The notes: generated from the sequence alone by a model not told the origin. DNA of 42,439 nucleotides from an uncultured Eubacteriales bacterium (GCA_902789365.1 CADANQ010000014.1:1-42439), one strand, 5' to 3'; positions 1-9,523 are shown, counted from the first letter of the stretch. Made by a program: numbers and translations.

Positions 1-157
1 AAGGGAAACCCCTTCCCCGAGTCCCCAACCCGCCGGCGGCGCCGGTTTCCTGCGTCCAAGCGGCACCGCCGGCCGGGTGCGAACCCCTCACCGATCCTGT
101 GGGAACGGTTCGGGGTGTCGTTCCGTTTCACCGTACATGCCGCTGAAACGGATCATA

Positions 158-179
158 ATCGGAGGGAGATCCCTCCGAT
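158..179. repeat. Perfect 10-bp inverted repeat
   Basis: ATCGGAGGGA at 158-167 and TCCCTCCGAT at 170-179 are exact reverse complements separated by two bases. There is no T-tract on the plus side, so a simple intrinsic terminator is not supported. It could be the stem of an upstream transcript or a regulator site about 120 bases upstream of the ftsH promoter. Confidence 0.5.
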
Positions 180-298
180 ACCTCCTCGCTGCTGCCATAC
201 GTTTGTTCTCCTTCACACACGACTGAACAGTTACCTTTTGTTTATGTTTTTTTCTATGTTTTTTACACCCGCACGGTCTTCCGCGGCTGATTTGTATA

Positions 299-328
299 TT
301 GTCAACCGCCCCTGTTTTATGGTATATT
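299..328 (+). promoter_or_regulatory. Putative sigma-A promoter for ftsH
   Basis: TTGTCA at 299-304 and TATATT at 323-328 are separated by 18 bases. The surrounding stretch is AT-rich compared with the GC-rich genes. The ftsH start is 66 bases downstream of the -10 box, and GGGAGG at 381-386 serves as its ribosome-binding site. Confidence 0.6.
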
Positions 329-394
329 ATTTGGAGCGGATCAACGCCCCGCTAATTCCATGCTTTTCCATGTTTTCAACGGGAGGATTGAATT

Positions 395-2308
395 TTGCGC
401 AAAGTATCCCACAACAGCATGTTCGGTTTCATCGCCTTTCTTGCCGTTTTTATCGCGCTGGCTGCGATCCTTTCAGGGTTGAACTCCCCTGCCGCGCCGG
501 AAAGGATCGAATACCCCAGGCTGCTTGAACTGATCGACAAGGGAGGCGTGGCCAAGGTCGCCATTGATGACACCATCCTGTACGGACTGTATTCCGCTTC
601 CGGCCCCAACGCGGCAGCCTTCCCCTCCACCTATGATTTCAAGTGCACCATCGGCGAAGATTTCATCGACACCGTACGGACGGTCGTCGCGAATAAGAGC
701 AAAGCGGATCCGGCCGCCGTTTCGGTGAAGGATTTCCCCTTCACCGTCCAGTATGTCGCGCCCACGGTGACCCCCTGGTATATCCAGATCATCCCTTACC
801 TGATCCCGACCCTTCTGATCATTGCCTTCTGGATGTATATGCTCAGGCAGCAGTCCGGCGGCAACGGCAAGGTGATGAACTTCGGCAAGTCCCGTGCAAG
901 CATGGTGGATCCCAGCAAAAACAAAATCACCTTTGCCGACGTGGCCGGCGCGGATGAGGAAAAGGACGAGCTGCGCGAGGTGGTCGATTTTCTGAAAAAC
1001 CCCTCTGTCTACGCGGAACTGGGCGCCCGCATCCCCAAGGGCGTCCTGCTGATGGGCCCTCCCGGCACCGGCAAAACGCTGCTGGCCAAGGCCGTCGCCG
1101 GCGAGGCGAACGTGCCCTTCTTCTCCATCAGCGGCTCCGACTTTGTGGAGATGTTCGTGGGCGTCGGCGCCAGCCGGGTCAGGGATTTGTTTGATCAGGC
1201 CAAGCGCAATTCCCCCAGCATCGTATTTATCGACGAGATCGACGCCGTGGGCCGTCACAGGGGCGCGGGCCTGGGCGGCGGACATGACGAACGCGAACAG
1301 ACCCTCAACCAGCTGCTTGTCGAGATGGACGGCTTCACCGCCAACGAGGGCGTCATCGTGATGGCCGCCACCAACCGCAAGGATATCCTGGATCCGGCCC
1401 TTCTGCGCCCCGGCCGCTTCGACCGGCAGATTACCGTAAACTATCCCGACGTGAACGGAAGGATCGCAATCCTGAAGGTCCATTCCAAAGGCAAACCCCT
1501 TGCGGACGACGTGGATCTTGACAACATCGCCAAGCGCACCCCCTACGCCACCGGCGCCGACCTTGAAAACATCATGAACGAGGCCGCCATCCTCGCCGCC
1601 CGGGCCAAGGACCGGCAGATTTCCCAGAAGTACCTGATCGAGGCGGTAGAACGCATCCAGATGGGCCCCGAAAAGCGCAGCCATAAGGTGCTGGAAGAAG
1701 ATCTGCGCATTACGGCCTATCACGAAGCGGGCCACGCCATCGTAGGCCATTATCTGCCCCTGTGCGACGACATCCACATGATTACCGTCGTTCCCCGCGG
1801 GCAAGCCGCCGGCCTCACCCTGGCCCTGCCCGAAAAGGAATTCGATCACCAGGGCCGTCAGAAACTTCTGCAGAACATCACCATGATGATGGGCGGCCGT
1901 GCCGCAGAAAGCCTCACTCAGGAGGACATCTGCACCGGCGCCGTCAGCGACCTGAAGCGCGCCACCGAGATCGCCAAGGCCATGGTTACCAAGTTCGGCA
2001 TGTCCCCCAGGCTCGGCACCATGTACCTGGGCAGCGACCAGGAAGTCTTTGTGGGCATGGAATTCGGACAGACCAGAGAGTTCAGCGAACAGACCGCCGC
2101 GGTCATCGACGAAGAAGTCCGCTCCATCCTTGACAACTGCTACAGTCAGGCCATCGCCATTCTGAAGGATCATATGGACGAGCTGAACGGCCTCGGCAGG
2201 CTTCTGATTGAAAAGGAAACCGTAACTCGCGCGGAATTCCTTGCTTTCATTAACGCCGCCGCCGCGTCTGAGGACGCCTCCGTCAGCGCCGCGGGCTTCG
2301 TTCAGTAA
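395..2308 (+). CDS. ftsH: ATP-dependent zinc metalloprotease FtsH
   Basis: Membrane-anchored AAA+ protease that extracts and degrades membrane and regulatory proteins. It has 637 residues, a normal length. Two membrane segments (about 9-29 and 128-150) flank an extracytoplasmic domain. The AAA module shows Walker A GPPGTGKT at 221-228, Walker B VFIDEID at 277-283 and an arginine-finger region ending RPGRFDR. The protease domain has the zinc motif HEAGH at 443-447 and the third ligand Asp518 in the [11 protein letters not shown] stretch. The start is TTG at 395, 8 bases after GGGAGG; no ATG fits better because the sequence begins just before the first membrane segment. The gene has its own promoter and is followed 86 bases later by the VanW-domain gene. 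All catalytic residues are present. Confidence 0.97.
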   Translation: MRKVSHNSMFGFIAFLAVFIALAAILSGLNSPAAPERIEYPRLLELIDKGGVAKVAIDDTILYGLYSASGPNAAAFPSTYDFKCTIGEDFIDTVRTVVANKSKADPAAVSVKDFPFTVQYVAPTVTPWYIQIIPYLIPTLLIIAFWMYMLRQQSGGNGKVMNFGKSRASMVDPSKNKITFADVAGADEEKDELREVVDFLKNPSVYAELGARIPKGVLLMGPPGTGKTLLAKAVAGEANVPFFSISGSDFVEMFVGVGASRVRDLFDQAKRNSPSIVFIDEIDAVGRHRGAGLGGGHDEREQTLNQLLVEMDGFTANEGVIVMAATNRKDILDPALLRPGRFDRQITVNYPDVNGRIAILKVHSKGKPLADDVDLDNIAKRTPYATGADLENIMNEAAILAARAKDRQISQKYLIEAVERIQMGPEKRSHKVLEEDLRITAYHEAGHAIVGHYLPLCDDIHMITVVPRGQAAGLTLALPEKEFDHQGRQKLLQNITMMMGGRAAESLTQEDICTGAVSDLKRATEIAKAMVTKFGMSPRLGTMYLGSDQEVFVGMEFGQTREFSEQTAAVIDEEVRSILDNCYSQAIAILKDHMDELNGLGRLLIEKETVTRAEFLAFINAAAASEDASVSAAGFVQ

Positions 2309-2394
2309 ACGTCGTCCCGGTGCGTCCGGATGATTATTGACGCGCCGGGGGGCAGTCTCGTTTTTCGATTGTCAATCCGGGAGTAGTTTTTATA

Positions 2395-3969
2395 ATGAAT
2401 TTTCAAGAGCAGGGCTATCGGGGGGACTACGGTTTTCCCGGCAGTCAACCGAATACCGTTCCGACCGCCGGGCAGCAGCAGGTTCCCCGGCGGCCCCGGA
2501 AAAGAAACGGCCGCGGAAGGGGGAGCTTTTCCCCGGGCAGGCTGTTTCTGTACTTTGCGGCGCTCCTTATTGTCGGTGCGGGGGTCTGGTTCGGCCTGAA
2601 ATGGTACAGGGCCTGGTCCGCCGCCGAAAAATACAGCGGTGTTTTTCTTGACAATATCTACATCGACGGCATTCCCATGGGCGGCAAAACCCTGCAGCAG
2701 GGATACGACGCGGTTATCGCCTCCGTGACCCAGCGGCAAAATTCCTGGGCTCTGGACCTGGTATATAACGGGCACCTATACTTCACGGTAAACTACGAGA
2801 CTCTCGGCATTCATACCGACCTTGTCAAGGTGGAATCCCTTGTCAGGAACGCATACGCCCTTGGACATACCGGGTCGGTATTCGACATCGAAAGCGATAT
2901 TCGGGCCCTTTCGGAGCAGCCCTACAGCCTGTACACCACCCAGACCCGAATGAACACGGAATATCTGGACAGCATGGTCCTGGCGCCCATTGCCGATGAC
3001 ATGTACCTGGCTCCCCGGGACGCCTACCTGGCATCCTTTGACCCGGACGCGTCTGATCCGTTCACCATTTCGCCCGAGGCAAACGGCCGAAGGCTTGACA
3101 CCTCCACCGTCCGGGAGCAAATCCTGACCCTGGCGGGGGAAGGCACCTCCGGCGCGCTGCAGCTGGTTCCCGAAACCCTGTATCCAAAGGTCACGACTGC
3201 CGATATCAGGTCCCAGGTGACCCTGCTTTCCACCGGGGTAACCCCCATCTCCTCCTCCTCCACCGATAACCGCAACAACAATATCCGTCTGGCCTTTTCC
3301 CGCTTCAACGGCCTGGTGGTCAAAAGCGGCGAAAGCGTATCCTTCAACGCGGTGGTCGGCGAAAGGAACAAGGCCAACGGGTTCCTTGACGCCGTCGAAT
3401 ATGTGTATAACCTTCCGGTGACCGGTGTCGGCGGCGGCGTCTGCCAGGCTTCGACCACCATCTACAAGGCGGCTCTCTGTGCCAACCTGAAGGTCACGAA
3501 ACGGGAACCCCATTCCGAGCTGGTTTCCTATACGGTGTTCGGCCAGGACGCCACCGTTTACTGGGGCGGCCGCAAGATTGACCTGGTGTTCGTCAACAAT
3601 TCCCTGGGCAATATCTACATTACCGCCCATGTGCAAAAAAACGGCGGCCATCTGGAATGCGTTGTGCGCATTTACGGCCGTTCCCTGGGGGACGGAGTAT
3701 ATTATACGCTGGATACCCAGACCGTCGAAGAAATTCCGAAGCCCGAGATCCCTGAATATGTAAAGGACATCAAGCAGCTTTACGTCACCTACACCGACGA
3801 GGAATTTCTCGACCGGGCAGGGCATGACGGTTTTATCAACGAAACCTATCTCCAGCGCTGGGAAAACGGCGTGCTCGTCGAAAGCACCCTGGTCAGCCGG
3901 GATCCCTATCCGGCCGTAGCGGACAGGTATTATGTCGGCGTCAAGGTGCCTGAAATCACTGACGAATAA
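2395..3969 (+). CDS. VanW-domain (YoaR-like) membrane-anchored cell-envelope protein
   Basis: 524 residues. The cytoplasmic N-terminus is Gln/Pro/Arg-rich (1-48) and is followed by one membrane helix at about 49-67, so most of the protein lies outside the membrane. Residues about 80-285 resemble the putative peptidoglycan-binding region that precedes VanW domains in YoaR-type proteins. Residues about 290-420 are the VanW domain, recognisable from GGGVCQASTT at 346-355 and the conserved RSEPHS-like motif (here REPHSE). The family is named from vancomycin-resistance clusters, but its biochemical role is unsettled; no other van gene is nearby, so resistance should not be inferred. The ATG follows GGGAGT. 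A terminator at 3982-4010 ends the unit, making ftsH plus this gene a probable two-gene block. Confidence 0.9.
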   Translation: MNFQEQGYRGDYGFPGSQPNTVPTAGQQQVPRRPRKRNGRGRGSFSPGRLFLYFAALLIVGAGVWFGLKWYRAWSAAEKYSGVFLDNIYIDGIPMGGKTLQQGYDAVIASVTQRQNSWALDLVYNGHLYFTVNYETLGIHTDLVKVESLVRNAYALGHTGSVFDIESDIRALSEQPYSLYTTQTRMNTEYLDSMVLAPIADDMYLAPRDAYLASFDPDASDPFTISPEANGRRLDTSTVREQILTLAGEGTSGALQLVPETLYPKVTTADIRSQVTLLSTGVTPISSSSTDNRNNNIRLAFSRFNGLVVKSGESVSFNAVVGERNKANGFLDAVEYVYNLPVTGVGGGVCQASTTIYKAALCANLKVTKREPHSELVSYTVFGQDATVYWGGRKIDLVFVNNSLGNIYITAHVQKNGGHLECVVRIYGRSLGDGVYYTLDTQTVEEIPKPEIPEYVKDIKQLYVTYTDEEFLDRAGHDGFINETYLQRWENGVLVESTLVSRDPYPAVADRYYVGVKVPEITDE

Positions 3970-3981
3970 TTCCGTTCCATC

Positions 3982-4010
3982 AAGCATGCCTCCGGGCGTG
4001 CTTTATTTTT
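3982..4010 (+). terminator. Rho-independent terminator after the VanW-domain gene
   Basis: AAGCATGCC at 3982-3990 pairs with GGCGTGCTT at 3995-4003 (one G-T pair) around a 4-base loop, followed by TTATTTTT. It lies directly before the ribosome-binding site of the GH53 gene, so it separates the ftsH block from the glycosidase block. Confidence 0.85.
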
Positions 4011-4029
4011 GAATAAGGAGGACACGACC

Positions 4030-5949
4030 ATGCTCCGCAGGCTGATTTCCGTTGTTCTGTCTCTGCTTTTCATTGCAGGCTCCTTCCCCGCCCGGGCCGA
4101 AGGAGACATTTATGTCAAGGCTATACCGGACCTCCCTGAGGATTTCATTCTGGGAATGGACGTGTCCTCGGTGATTGCCCTTGAGGAAAGCGGCGTCAGG
4201 TATTATGACGACGACGGACAGGAAAAGGATCTTTTCGCGATCCTCGCCTCCCACGGCGTCAACTGGATCCGCGTCCGGGTGTGGGTGGACCCTTATGACA
4301 AAAACGGATTCAGCTACGGCGGCGGCGGGAACGACCTGGCCCGCGCCGTCGCCATCGGAAAACGCGCCACGGAAAACGGCATGCGCCTGCTGGTGGATTT
4401 TCATTACTCCGATTTCTGGGCCGATCCCTCCAAACAGCAGGCCCCAAAGAAGTGGCAGGGGATGTCCGTTGAGGAAAAGGCGGACGCGGTCTACCGCTAC
4501 ACTCTGGACAGCCTCGCGGTTTTCAGAGACAACGGAATCGACGTGGGAATGGTCCAACTGGGCAACGAAACCAATGGACGTTTCTGCGGAGAAAAAATCT
4601 GGATGAACATCGTATGGCACCTGATGGGATCCGCCGCCCGCGCGGTGCGTGAAAGCGATCCGGATATCCTGATCGCCGTGCATTTCGCCAACCCCGAGAA
4701 CGCCGATAATTACCTGAACTGGGCATCAAAGCTCAACTATTACAATCTGGATTACGACGTCTTTGCCACCAGCTATTACCCCTACTGGCACGGCACCCTG
4801 GAGAACCTGACCTCGGTTCTCGGGCAGATCAGCCGGCAATACGGAAAGTCCGTCATGGTGGCCGAGACCAGCTACGCCTGGACCCTGGAGGACAGCGACT
4901 TTTCCGGCAACACCATCGGAGAAGGCGGAGCCTATGACCATCCCTGGCCCTTCACGGTGCAGGGCCAGGCGAACGAAGTGCGGGCCGTGGCCGCGGCGGT
5001 CAATTCAATCGGCGGCCTGGGCGTTTTCTACTGGGAAGGCGCGTGGATTTCCGTCGGCACCTCCTCCTGGGAAGAAAACCACCTCCTGTGGGAAAAATAC
5101 GGCAGCGGCTGGGCTTCTTCCTACGCGGCGGAATACGATCCCGCCGACGCGGGGAAATACTACGGCGGTTCCGCCTGTGACAACCAGGCCATGTTCGACG
5201 CCCGGGGAAAAGCCCTGCCGAGCCTCAGCGTGTTCAAATACCTTCGGGAAGGTCACGATACCGAAATCATTCCCGACAGTGTGGACGACATCGTAATCAC
5301 GGTGGACATCGGGCAGCCTGTCGTCCTCCCTTCCGCAGTCAGCGCCGTCATGAACGACGACAGCCGCAGGGAGGTGCCTGTCGTATGGGATACCGACCCC
5401 GCCGGGCTGGACACATCCGTTCCGGCGGATTATACCGTCACCGGCAGCGCCGGCGGCATGAAGGCCGCCGCCAAAGTCAGCGTGGTGCTTTACAATTACG
5501 CCCGGAACCCTTCCTTTGAAGACGCGGACACCTCCATGTGGACCTGCGAGGACCTGCGTGGCGCGGAGCAATTGTACCGTGAGGAAAAGAAGAACGATTC
5601 CCGCTCCGGGACCTGGCACTGGCACTTTTATTCTGCCAAAGCCACAGGCGTGGAGTTCACCCTGGAACAGAAGATCGAAGGCCTGCCCGCGGGGAACTGG
5701 GTCGCCGGCATATCTGTGATGGGAGGCGACGCAGGGGAGCAGGAGATATGGAGTTATGTAAAGATCAATGGGGAAATCGTCGCGACTTGCCCCGCCGCCA
5801 TCACAAAATGGAACGAGTGGAAAACCCCGGAAATCCGCTTCAGCTGCGTTGAAGGGCAGGATGTCGTCTGCGGAATTTATGTGCGCTGCGACGGCGCGGG
5901 AGCCTGGGGCAAGATTGACGACCTGTACGTGAACGCCGACGTCAGATGA
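4030..5949 (+). CDS. Secreted GH53 arabinogalactan endo-beta-1,4-galactanase with Ig-like and carbohydrate-binding modules
   Basis: Cleaves beta-1,4-galactan, the side chains of pectic rhamnogalacturonan. 639 residues from the ATG at 4030, chosen because AAGGAGG at 4015-4021 lies 8 bases upstream; the longer TTG frame at 4009 would put this site inside the gene. A signal peptide (about 1-24, ending ARAEG) directs export, with no lipobox. The GH53 barrel spans about 38-406, with FILGMDVSSV near the start, the acid/base Glu180 in GNETN and the nucleophile Glu279 in AETSYAW. A Big_4-type Ig-like module follows at about 418-487. The C-terminal 490-639 is a beta-rich module starting ARNPSFED, resembling CBM61, a galactan-binding family known from GH53 enzymes. 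The GH10 gene follows 41 bases later, probably in the same transcript. Confidence 0.93.
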   Translation: MLRRLISVVLSLLFIAGSFPARAEGDIYVKAIPDLPEDFILGMDVSSVIALEESGVRYYDDDGQEKDLFAILASHGVNWIRVRVWVDPYDKNGFSYGGGGNDLARAVAIGKRATENGMRLLVDFHYSDFWADPSKQQAPKKWQGMSVEEKADAVYRYTLDSLAVFRDNGIDVGMVQLGNETNGRFCGEKIWMNIVWHLMGSAARAVRESDPDILIAVHFANPENADNYLNWASKLNYYNLDYDVFATSYYPYWHGTLENLTSVLGQISRQYGKSVMVAETSYAWTLEDSDFSGNTIGEGGAYDHPWPFTVQGQANEVRAVAAAVNSIGGLGVFYWEGAWISVGTSSWEENHLLWEKYGSGWASSYAAEYDPADAGKYYGGSACDNQAMFDARGKALPSLSVFKYLREGHDTEIIPDSVDDIVITVDIGQPVVLPSAVSAVMNDDSRREVPVVWDTDPAGLDTSVPADYTVTGSAGGMKAAAKVSVVLYNYARNPSFEDADTSMWTCEDLRGAEQLYREEKKNDSRSGTWHWHFYSAKATGVEFTLEQKIEGLPAGNWVAGISVMGGDAGEQEIWSYVKINGEIVATCPAAITKWNEWKTPEIRFSCVEGQDVVCGIYVRCDGAGAWGKIDDLYVNADVR

Positions 5950-5990
5950 CCGCGCAGTCCGGTCATAAGAAGTACAAGGAGGAAGAAAAA

Positions 5991-7508
5991 ATGAAACGTG
6001 TCCTTTCGCTCATTCTTATTCTGGCTCTGTCCCTGGCGCTTTTCCCGCACCGCAGCGGCGCCCTTGCGGATGAAATCATGTACGCGTCGGACTTTTCCGA
6101 AGGGACCGACGGCTTCTATCCCCGTTCCATGGGCGACGCCGTCCTCAGCACCGAAAACGGTGCCATTATAATCACCGGACGTTCCTCGGACTGGCACAGT
6201 CCGGGCCGCGATTTCGATCTGGTCCCCGGCGAAGTCTATTCACTGAGCGTGGAGGTTTTCCAGAGCGAAGCTGACGAGGCCGAATTTATCCTGTCCGTCG
6301 CCCATACAAAGAACGGAACCGAGAGCTACGAAAATCTGGGTCGCGTCAAGGCAAAGCGGGGCGAATGGACATCCATTGCCTGCGTCTATACCGCCGGTAA
6401 CTATGAGCGTTTCGTCCTTTACGTGGAAACCATGCATGCCCCCGCGCTGTCCTATTCCATCCGTTCCTTCACGGTGTCGGGAAAAACCGCGTCCTTCGGG
6501 GCCGAAGGCATCCCCTCCCTGAAGGAGACCTACGCCGGACTTTTCGATTTCGGCGCCGCGCTGACCGAGACGGAATGCCTCTCCGACGCCCGTATGTCCT
6601 TCTGCGCCGGACAGTTCGCCATCGTCACCCCGGGCAACGAACTGAAGCCCGATTTTGTCCTTGACCTGGCCGGCTGCCGACGGCTGGCCGCGGAGGACGA
6701 GACCGCCGTCGCGGTAAACATCGACCATGCCCGTCCGATGCTGAATTTCGCCATGAAATACGGCCTGAAGGTCCACGGACATGTATTCGTCTGGCACCAG
6801 CAGACCCCCGAAGCCTTCTTCCACGAGAGCTACGACGTCAGCAAACCCCTGGTGTCCCGGGACGTGATGCTCAAGCGTCTTGAAAACTACATGGCCGCCG
6901 TATTTGAAATTACCGAAAGGGATTATCCCGGACTGATCGTATCATGGGATGTGCTCAACGAGGCGATCAGCGATTCCGACGGCAGCCTTCGTCCCTCCAA
7001 ATGGCTGACCGTGGTCGGCGAGGATTATCCGGAACGGGCCTTTGCCCTGGCCCGTAAAACCGCGCCTGAGGGCGTTCTCCTTTACTATAACGACTACAAC
7101 ACCGCCATTCCCGTCAAACGCGGCGGAATCATGGCGCTGCTCAAGCGGCTGATGGCCGAGGGAAACATCGACGGCTACGGCTTCCAGATGCATAACAGCG
7201 TGGGCGATCCCCAGATCATCCGCGTAGCCGAGGCCCTGAAGGATGTTTCTTCCCTGGGGCTCAGACTGCGGGTATCTGAAATGGATGTGGGCGTTTCGAA
7301 AACCGACGACGCATCCTTCGCCGCCCAGGCAGATTACTACAGGGAACTGATGAAGCTGTTTATCCATTACGCCGATCAGATGGAAGCTGTGCAGGTCTGG
7401 GGTGTCACCGACGATCTGAGCTGGCGCGCAAAAAATTATCCGCTTCTCTTTGACCGGGACGGCCAGCCCAAGCCGGCCTTCTACGCGGTTATCGACGCTC
7501 TTCAGTAA
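5991..7508 (+). CDS. Secreted GH10 endo-beta-1,4-xylanase with N-terminal carbohydrate-binding module
   Basis: Hydrolyses the xylan backbone outside the cell. 505 residues from the ATG at 5991, which follows AAGGAGG at 5976-5982. The signal peptide covers about 1-26 (LILALSLALF core, ending SGALADE). Residues about 30-165 form a beta-sandwich resembling CBM22/CBM4_9. The GH10 domain runs from about 175 to the end, with the acid/base Glu324 in SWDVLNEAI and the nucleophile Glu430 in RVSEMDV. Other family marks are HGHVFVWHQQTP and YNDYN. The gene shares a transcript with the GH53 gene upstream and ends at a strong terminator. All key residues are intact. Confidence 0.95.
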   Translation: MKRVLSLILILALSLALFPHRSGALADEIMYASDFSEGTDGFYPRSMGDAVLSTENGAIIITGRSSDWHSPGRDFDLVPGEVYSLSVEVFQSEADEAEFILSVAHTKNGTESYENLGRVKAKRGEWTSIACVYTAGNYERFVLYVETMHAPALSYSIRSFTVSGKTASFGAEGIPSLKETYAGLFDFGAALTETECLSDARMSFCAGQFAIVTPGNELKPDFVLDLAGCRRLAAEDETAVAVNIDHARPMLNFAMKYGLKVHGHVFVWHQQTPEAFFHESYDVSKPLVSRDVMLKRLENYMAAVFEITERDYPGLIVSWDVLNEAISDSDGSLRPSKWLTVVGEDYPERAFALARKTAPEGVLLYYNDYNTAIPVKRGGIMALLKRLMAEGNIDGYGFQMHNSVGDPQIIRVAEALKDVSSLGLRLRVSEMDVGVSKTDDASFAAQADYYRELMKLFIHYADQMEAVQVWGVTDDLSWRAKNYPLLFDRDGQPKPAFYAVIDALQ

Positions 7509-7512
7509 ATGA

Positions 7513-7553
7513 CGCGGGCCCGGGACGGCATCGCCCCGGGCCCGCGTTCTTTT
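7513..7553 (+). terminator. Strong rho-independent terminator after the GH10 gene
   Basis: A 12-bp stem, CGCGGGCCCGGG at 7513-7524 with CCCGGGCCCGCG at 7535-7546, has a 10-base loop and is followed by TTCTTTT. It lies between two convergent genes; the T-tract is only on the plus side. Confidence 0.92.
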
Positions 7554-7597
7554 CGCGGCCTCTTCCGGTGTTCCTGTTTCGGGTATGCTTTCACGCT

Positions 7598-8632
7598 TCA
7601 GAAAAGCGGATTCTCCGATGCCCTGGGATCCTCCGCAAAGCAGGGGATCCCATTAAATTTCTCCCTGTAGGCATAAGGCGCGCCGCGGCCGCCGATAGCG
7701 CCGTACCAGTTTCCCGTGACCTCGTTGACGATGCGCAGGGAATCCGGCGTCTCCTCCATCTCGAACAGCAAAATCCTTTTGCGGCTGTGGTCGTTGGGAC
7801 AGTGGCATGCCATCATCAGCCTGCCGGAGAAAGCACGGAAAAGCATGGCGTGGCCCCCGTCCAAAGCGTACAGCGGCGTCTTTTCCTGGAGCCACGGCCC
7901 GCTGATCTCCCCGGAAACGCTGTACGCCGCGGCGATTGCGTAGGCTCCCTCAGGAGTAAAGCCTGACCAGAGCATCGTCAGCCTTCCGCCGGGAAGCCGA
8001 TGCAGGAATGGGCCGTCGGTCACCCCGCTCTGGCCGGTCCACGGGCCGTCGGAAGCGCGAAACAGGATAATCGGCTCCCCCGCGGCTTCCTTCAAATCTT
8101 CGGAGAGGGGCACGGCGCAGACCTGCCCGTCTCCCACCTGCAGCCACTCATGACAGAATACCAGCCAGGGCATGCCTTTCCGGTCGGTATAAAGGGTACC
8201 GTCCAGACAATGCCAGCCCTCCGGTGTCACCGGCCCTTTTCCCGCGGGCAAAAAGGGACCCAACGGGCTATCGGAAACCAGCAGCCGGCAGCGCCGATAT
8301 CCGCCCGGAGCGCGGAAGGAACTGATCAGGTAATATTTCCCTTCCCAGACATGGCATTCCGGCGCCCACATATCAAGGCACTCCCCGAGAATGCCCTTTT
8401 CGAAGCACACCCGCGGCCGGGACCAGTGGATCAGATCCCGGCTTTCAAGCGCGTAAAAATATCCCGGACCTGCCGGCACCTCCGGAAAAAGCCGGTGATC
8501 CGTAAACTGGACATAGGTATAATAACGCCCGTCGGCCCGGTCGGCCAGGATAAACGGATCGCTGATATGAACGTCCCTCACATGCCAGGGATATTTTTCA
8601 AGGTTTGCCAGGTCATCACTGCACAAAAACAT
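7598..8632 (-). CDS. GH43-like glycoside hydrolase, cytoplasmic
   Basis: 344 residues forming a single five-bladed propeller-type catalytic domain with no signal peptide, so it probably acts on imported oligosaccharides such as arabino- or xylo-oligosaccharides. Family GH43 features are the base Asp25 in VHISDPFI, Asp144 in CLDGTLY as the likely pKa modulator, and the region GVTDGPF at 203-209 where the catalytic acid is expected. That last position is Asp206, whereas the classic GH43 acid is Glu in EGP. Related proteins may share TDGP, so this could be a subfamily trait. The ATG follows GGGAGG. The gene is convergent with GH10 and 48 bases downstream of the DUF218 gene. The substrate cannot be told from sequence. 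Confidence 0.82.
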   Translation of the reverse strand: MFLCSDDLANLEKYPWHVRDVHISDPFILADRADGRYYTYVQFTDHRLFPEVPAGPGYFYALESRDLIHWSRPRVCFEKGILGECLDMWAPECHVWEGKYYLISSFRAPGGYRRCRLLVSDSPLGPFLPAGKGPVTPEGWHCLDGTLYTDRKGMPWLVFCHEWLQVGDGQVCAVPLSEDLKEAAGEPIILFRASDGPWTGQSGVTDGPFLHRLPGGRLTMLWSGFTPEGAYAIAAAYSVSGEISGPWLQEKTPLYALDGGHAMLFRAFSGRLMMACHCPNDHSRKRILLFEMEETPDSLRIVNEVTGNWYGAIGGRGAPYAYREKFNGIPCFAEDPRASENPLF

Positions 8633-8680
8633 GACTGCCTCCCGTTTGACCGCTCTTCACTTTCCCCGAATAAAAAACGC

Positions 8681-9523
8681 TTATTTATGCTGCTTTGGAA
8701 GAGGCAGCAAAGCCATCTGACTGTCCGGCAAGCCGATCAGGGCGCCCAATTGCCGTACGGCGATGCGGGCGTCCCAGTAATAAGCCGCCACCGACGGTTT
8801 GGTGTCGTAGCAGAAATTCCCGACGATATCCACCTTCCATCCATGCTCCATGGCATACAGAACCGCGACGGCATTGTAGACCGCCTGACCCCACCGCTGA
8901 TGATAGGATGACGTGACAAGAGTCATGCTTCCGATGCCCTGATTTTCAAGGATCTTCAGGGTGTTCTCCGCGTTGGACACGGTATCTTTGGCCCGGGTAT
9001 CGGTAAAGATGCGAGCCGGATCCACCCCGCAGCGGTCCACAAGGTAATTGCGCATCCGCCCGGCCTCGGTATTGCCCCTGGGATTGTTTTTCCCGGTGGC
9101 GCCGCCGGACAAAACCAGGACGGAATCCGGAAAAGCCTCCGCCAGGGCCGCCGCGGCTTCGCACCTGCCCTTGAGTTCGGGGGTCATATTCCCGTCCTTC
9201 AGTTCGTAGCCAAGGACCACGATGGCGTGAGGACCGCTGATCGGCAGCAGGGCCGGATCGTCTTTACCATACAGGTACAGTTTATAATCAGGGTCCAGGT
9301 AGACCCGCTTCCAGTGTTCCGCGATGGCAAAGGCAAGGTCATCCCCCAGTTCCTCCGCGTCGGCGTCGATGCGCCTTATGTCGCCGCCGTTTTCATAGAT
9401 ATCCACCAGGTCAAAAAGAAATGACCCGAAGGTGACCGCTGAGGGATAATCAAATTCCTCCGACCGGGCAGGAGCAAATAAAACAACCAGCGCCGCGAGG
9501 AGAATAAGAACCGTTTTTTTCAT
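8681..9523 (-). CDS. Exported YdcF/DUF218-family protein
   Basis: About 280 residues. The N-terminal signal peptide or anchor (KKTVLILLAALVVLFAP) places it outside the cytoplasm. The DUF218 domain covers about 75-250, with HAIVVLGYEL, VLSGGATG, NTEAGRM and LVTSSYHQRW as the recognisable blocks. ElyC and SanA of this family affect envelope integrity in enterobacteria, but the reaction is not established. Two ATGs are possible, at 9532 and 9523. The inner one has GAAAGAAG at a better distance, and the difference is only three residues. A terminator at 9544-9577 separates it from the hydrolase gene upstream, although the gap is short enough for readthrough. Confidence 0.85.
   Translation of the reverse strand: MKKTVLILLAALVVLFAPARSEEFDYPSAVTFGSFLFDLVDIYENGGDIRRIDADAEELGDDLAFAIAEHWKRVYLDPDYKLYLYGKDDPALLPISGPHAIVVLGYELKDGNMTPELKGRCEAAAALAEAFPDSVLVLSGGATGKNNPRGNTEAGRMRNYLVDRCGVDPARIFTDTRAKDTVSNAENTLKILENQGIGSMTLVTSSYHQRWGQAVYNAVAVLYAMEHGWKVDIVGNFCYDTKPSVAAYYWDARIAVRQLGALIGLPDSQMALLPLPKQHK

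Larger units (their letters stand above)
1..394. other. Intergenic region upstream of ftsH, no confident gene
   Basis: No reading frame here looks like a real protein. The open plus frames give Pro/Arg-rich translations without a recognisable domain, and I see no tRNA or other known RNA fold. The first 110 bases are very GC-rich, and positions 241-330 turn AT-rich, as expected for a promoter region. A perfect 10-bp palindrome lies at 158-179 and a promoter at 299-328, both listed separately. A gene ending left of the window cannot be excluded. Confidence 0.5.

Noticed and set aside
115-528. Possible 137-residue gene upstream of ftsH
   Set aside because: It overlaps the promoter and start of ftsH, lacks a ribosome-binding site, and reads as a random Pro/Arg/Phe-rich sequence.
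473-2173. Long minus-strand open frame over ftsH
   Set aside because: Shadow of ftsH caused by GC-rich codon bias; the translation has no domain and the plus strand is a complete FtsH.
2395-3969. Vancomycin resistance from the VanW domain
   Set aside because: VanW-domain proteins are widespread in Clostridia and no vanA/H/X/R/S gene is present.
4009-4029. TTG start at 4009 for the GH53 gene
   Set aside because: It would place the AAGGAGG site inside the gene and lie within the T-tract of the preceding terminator.
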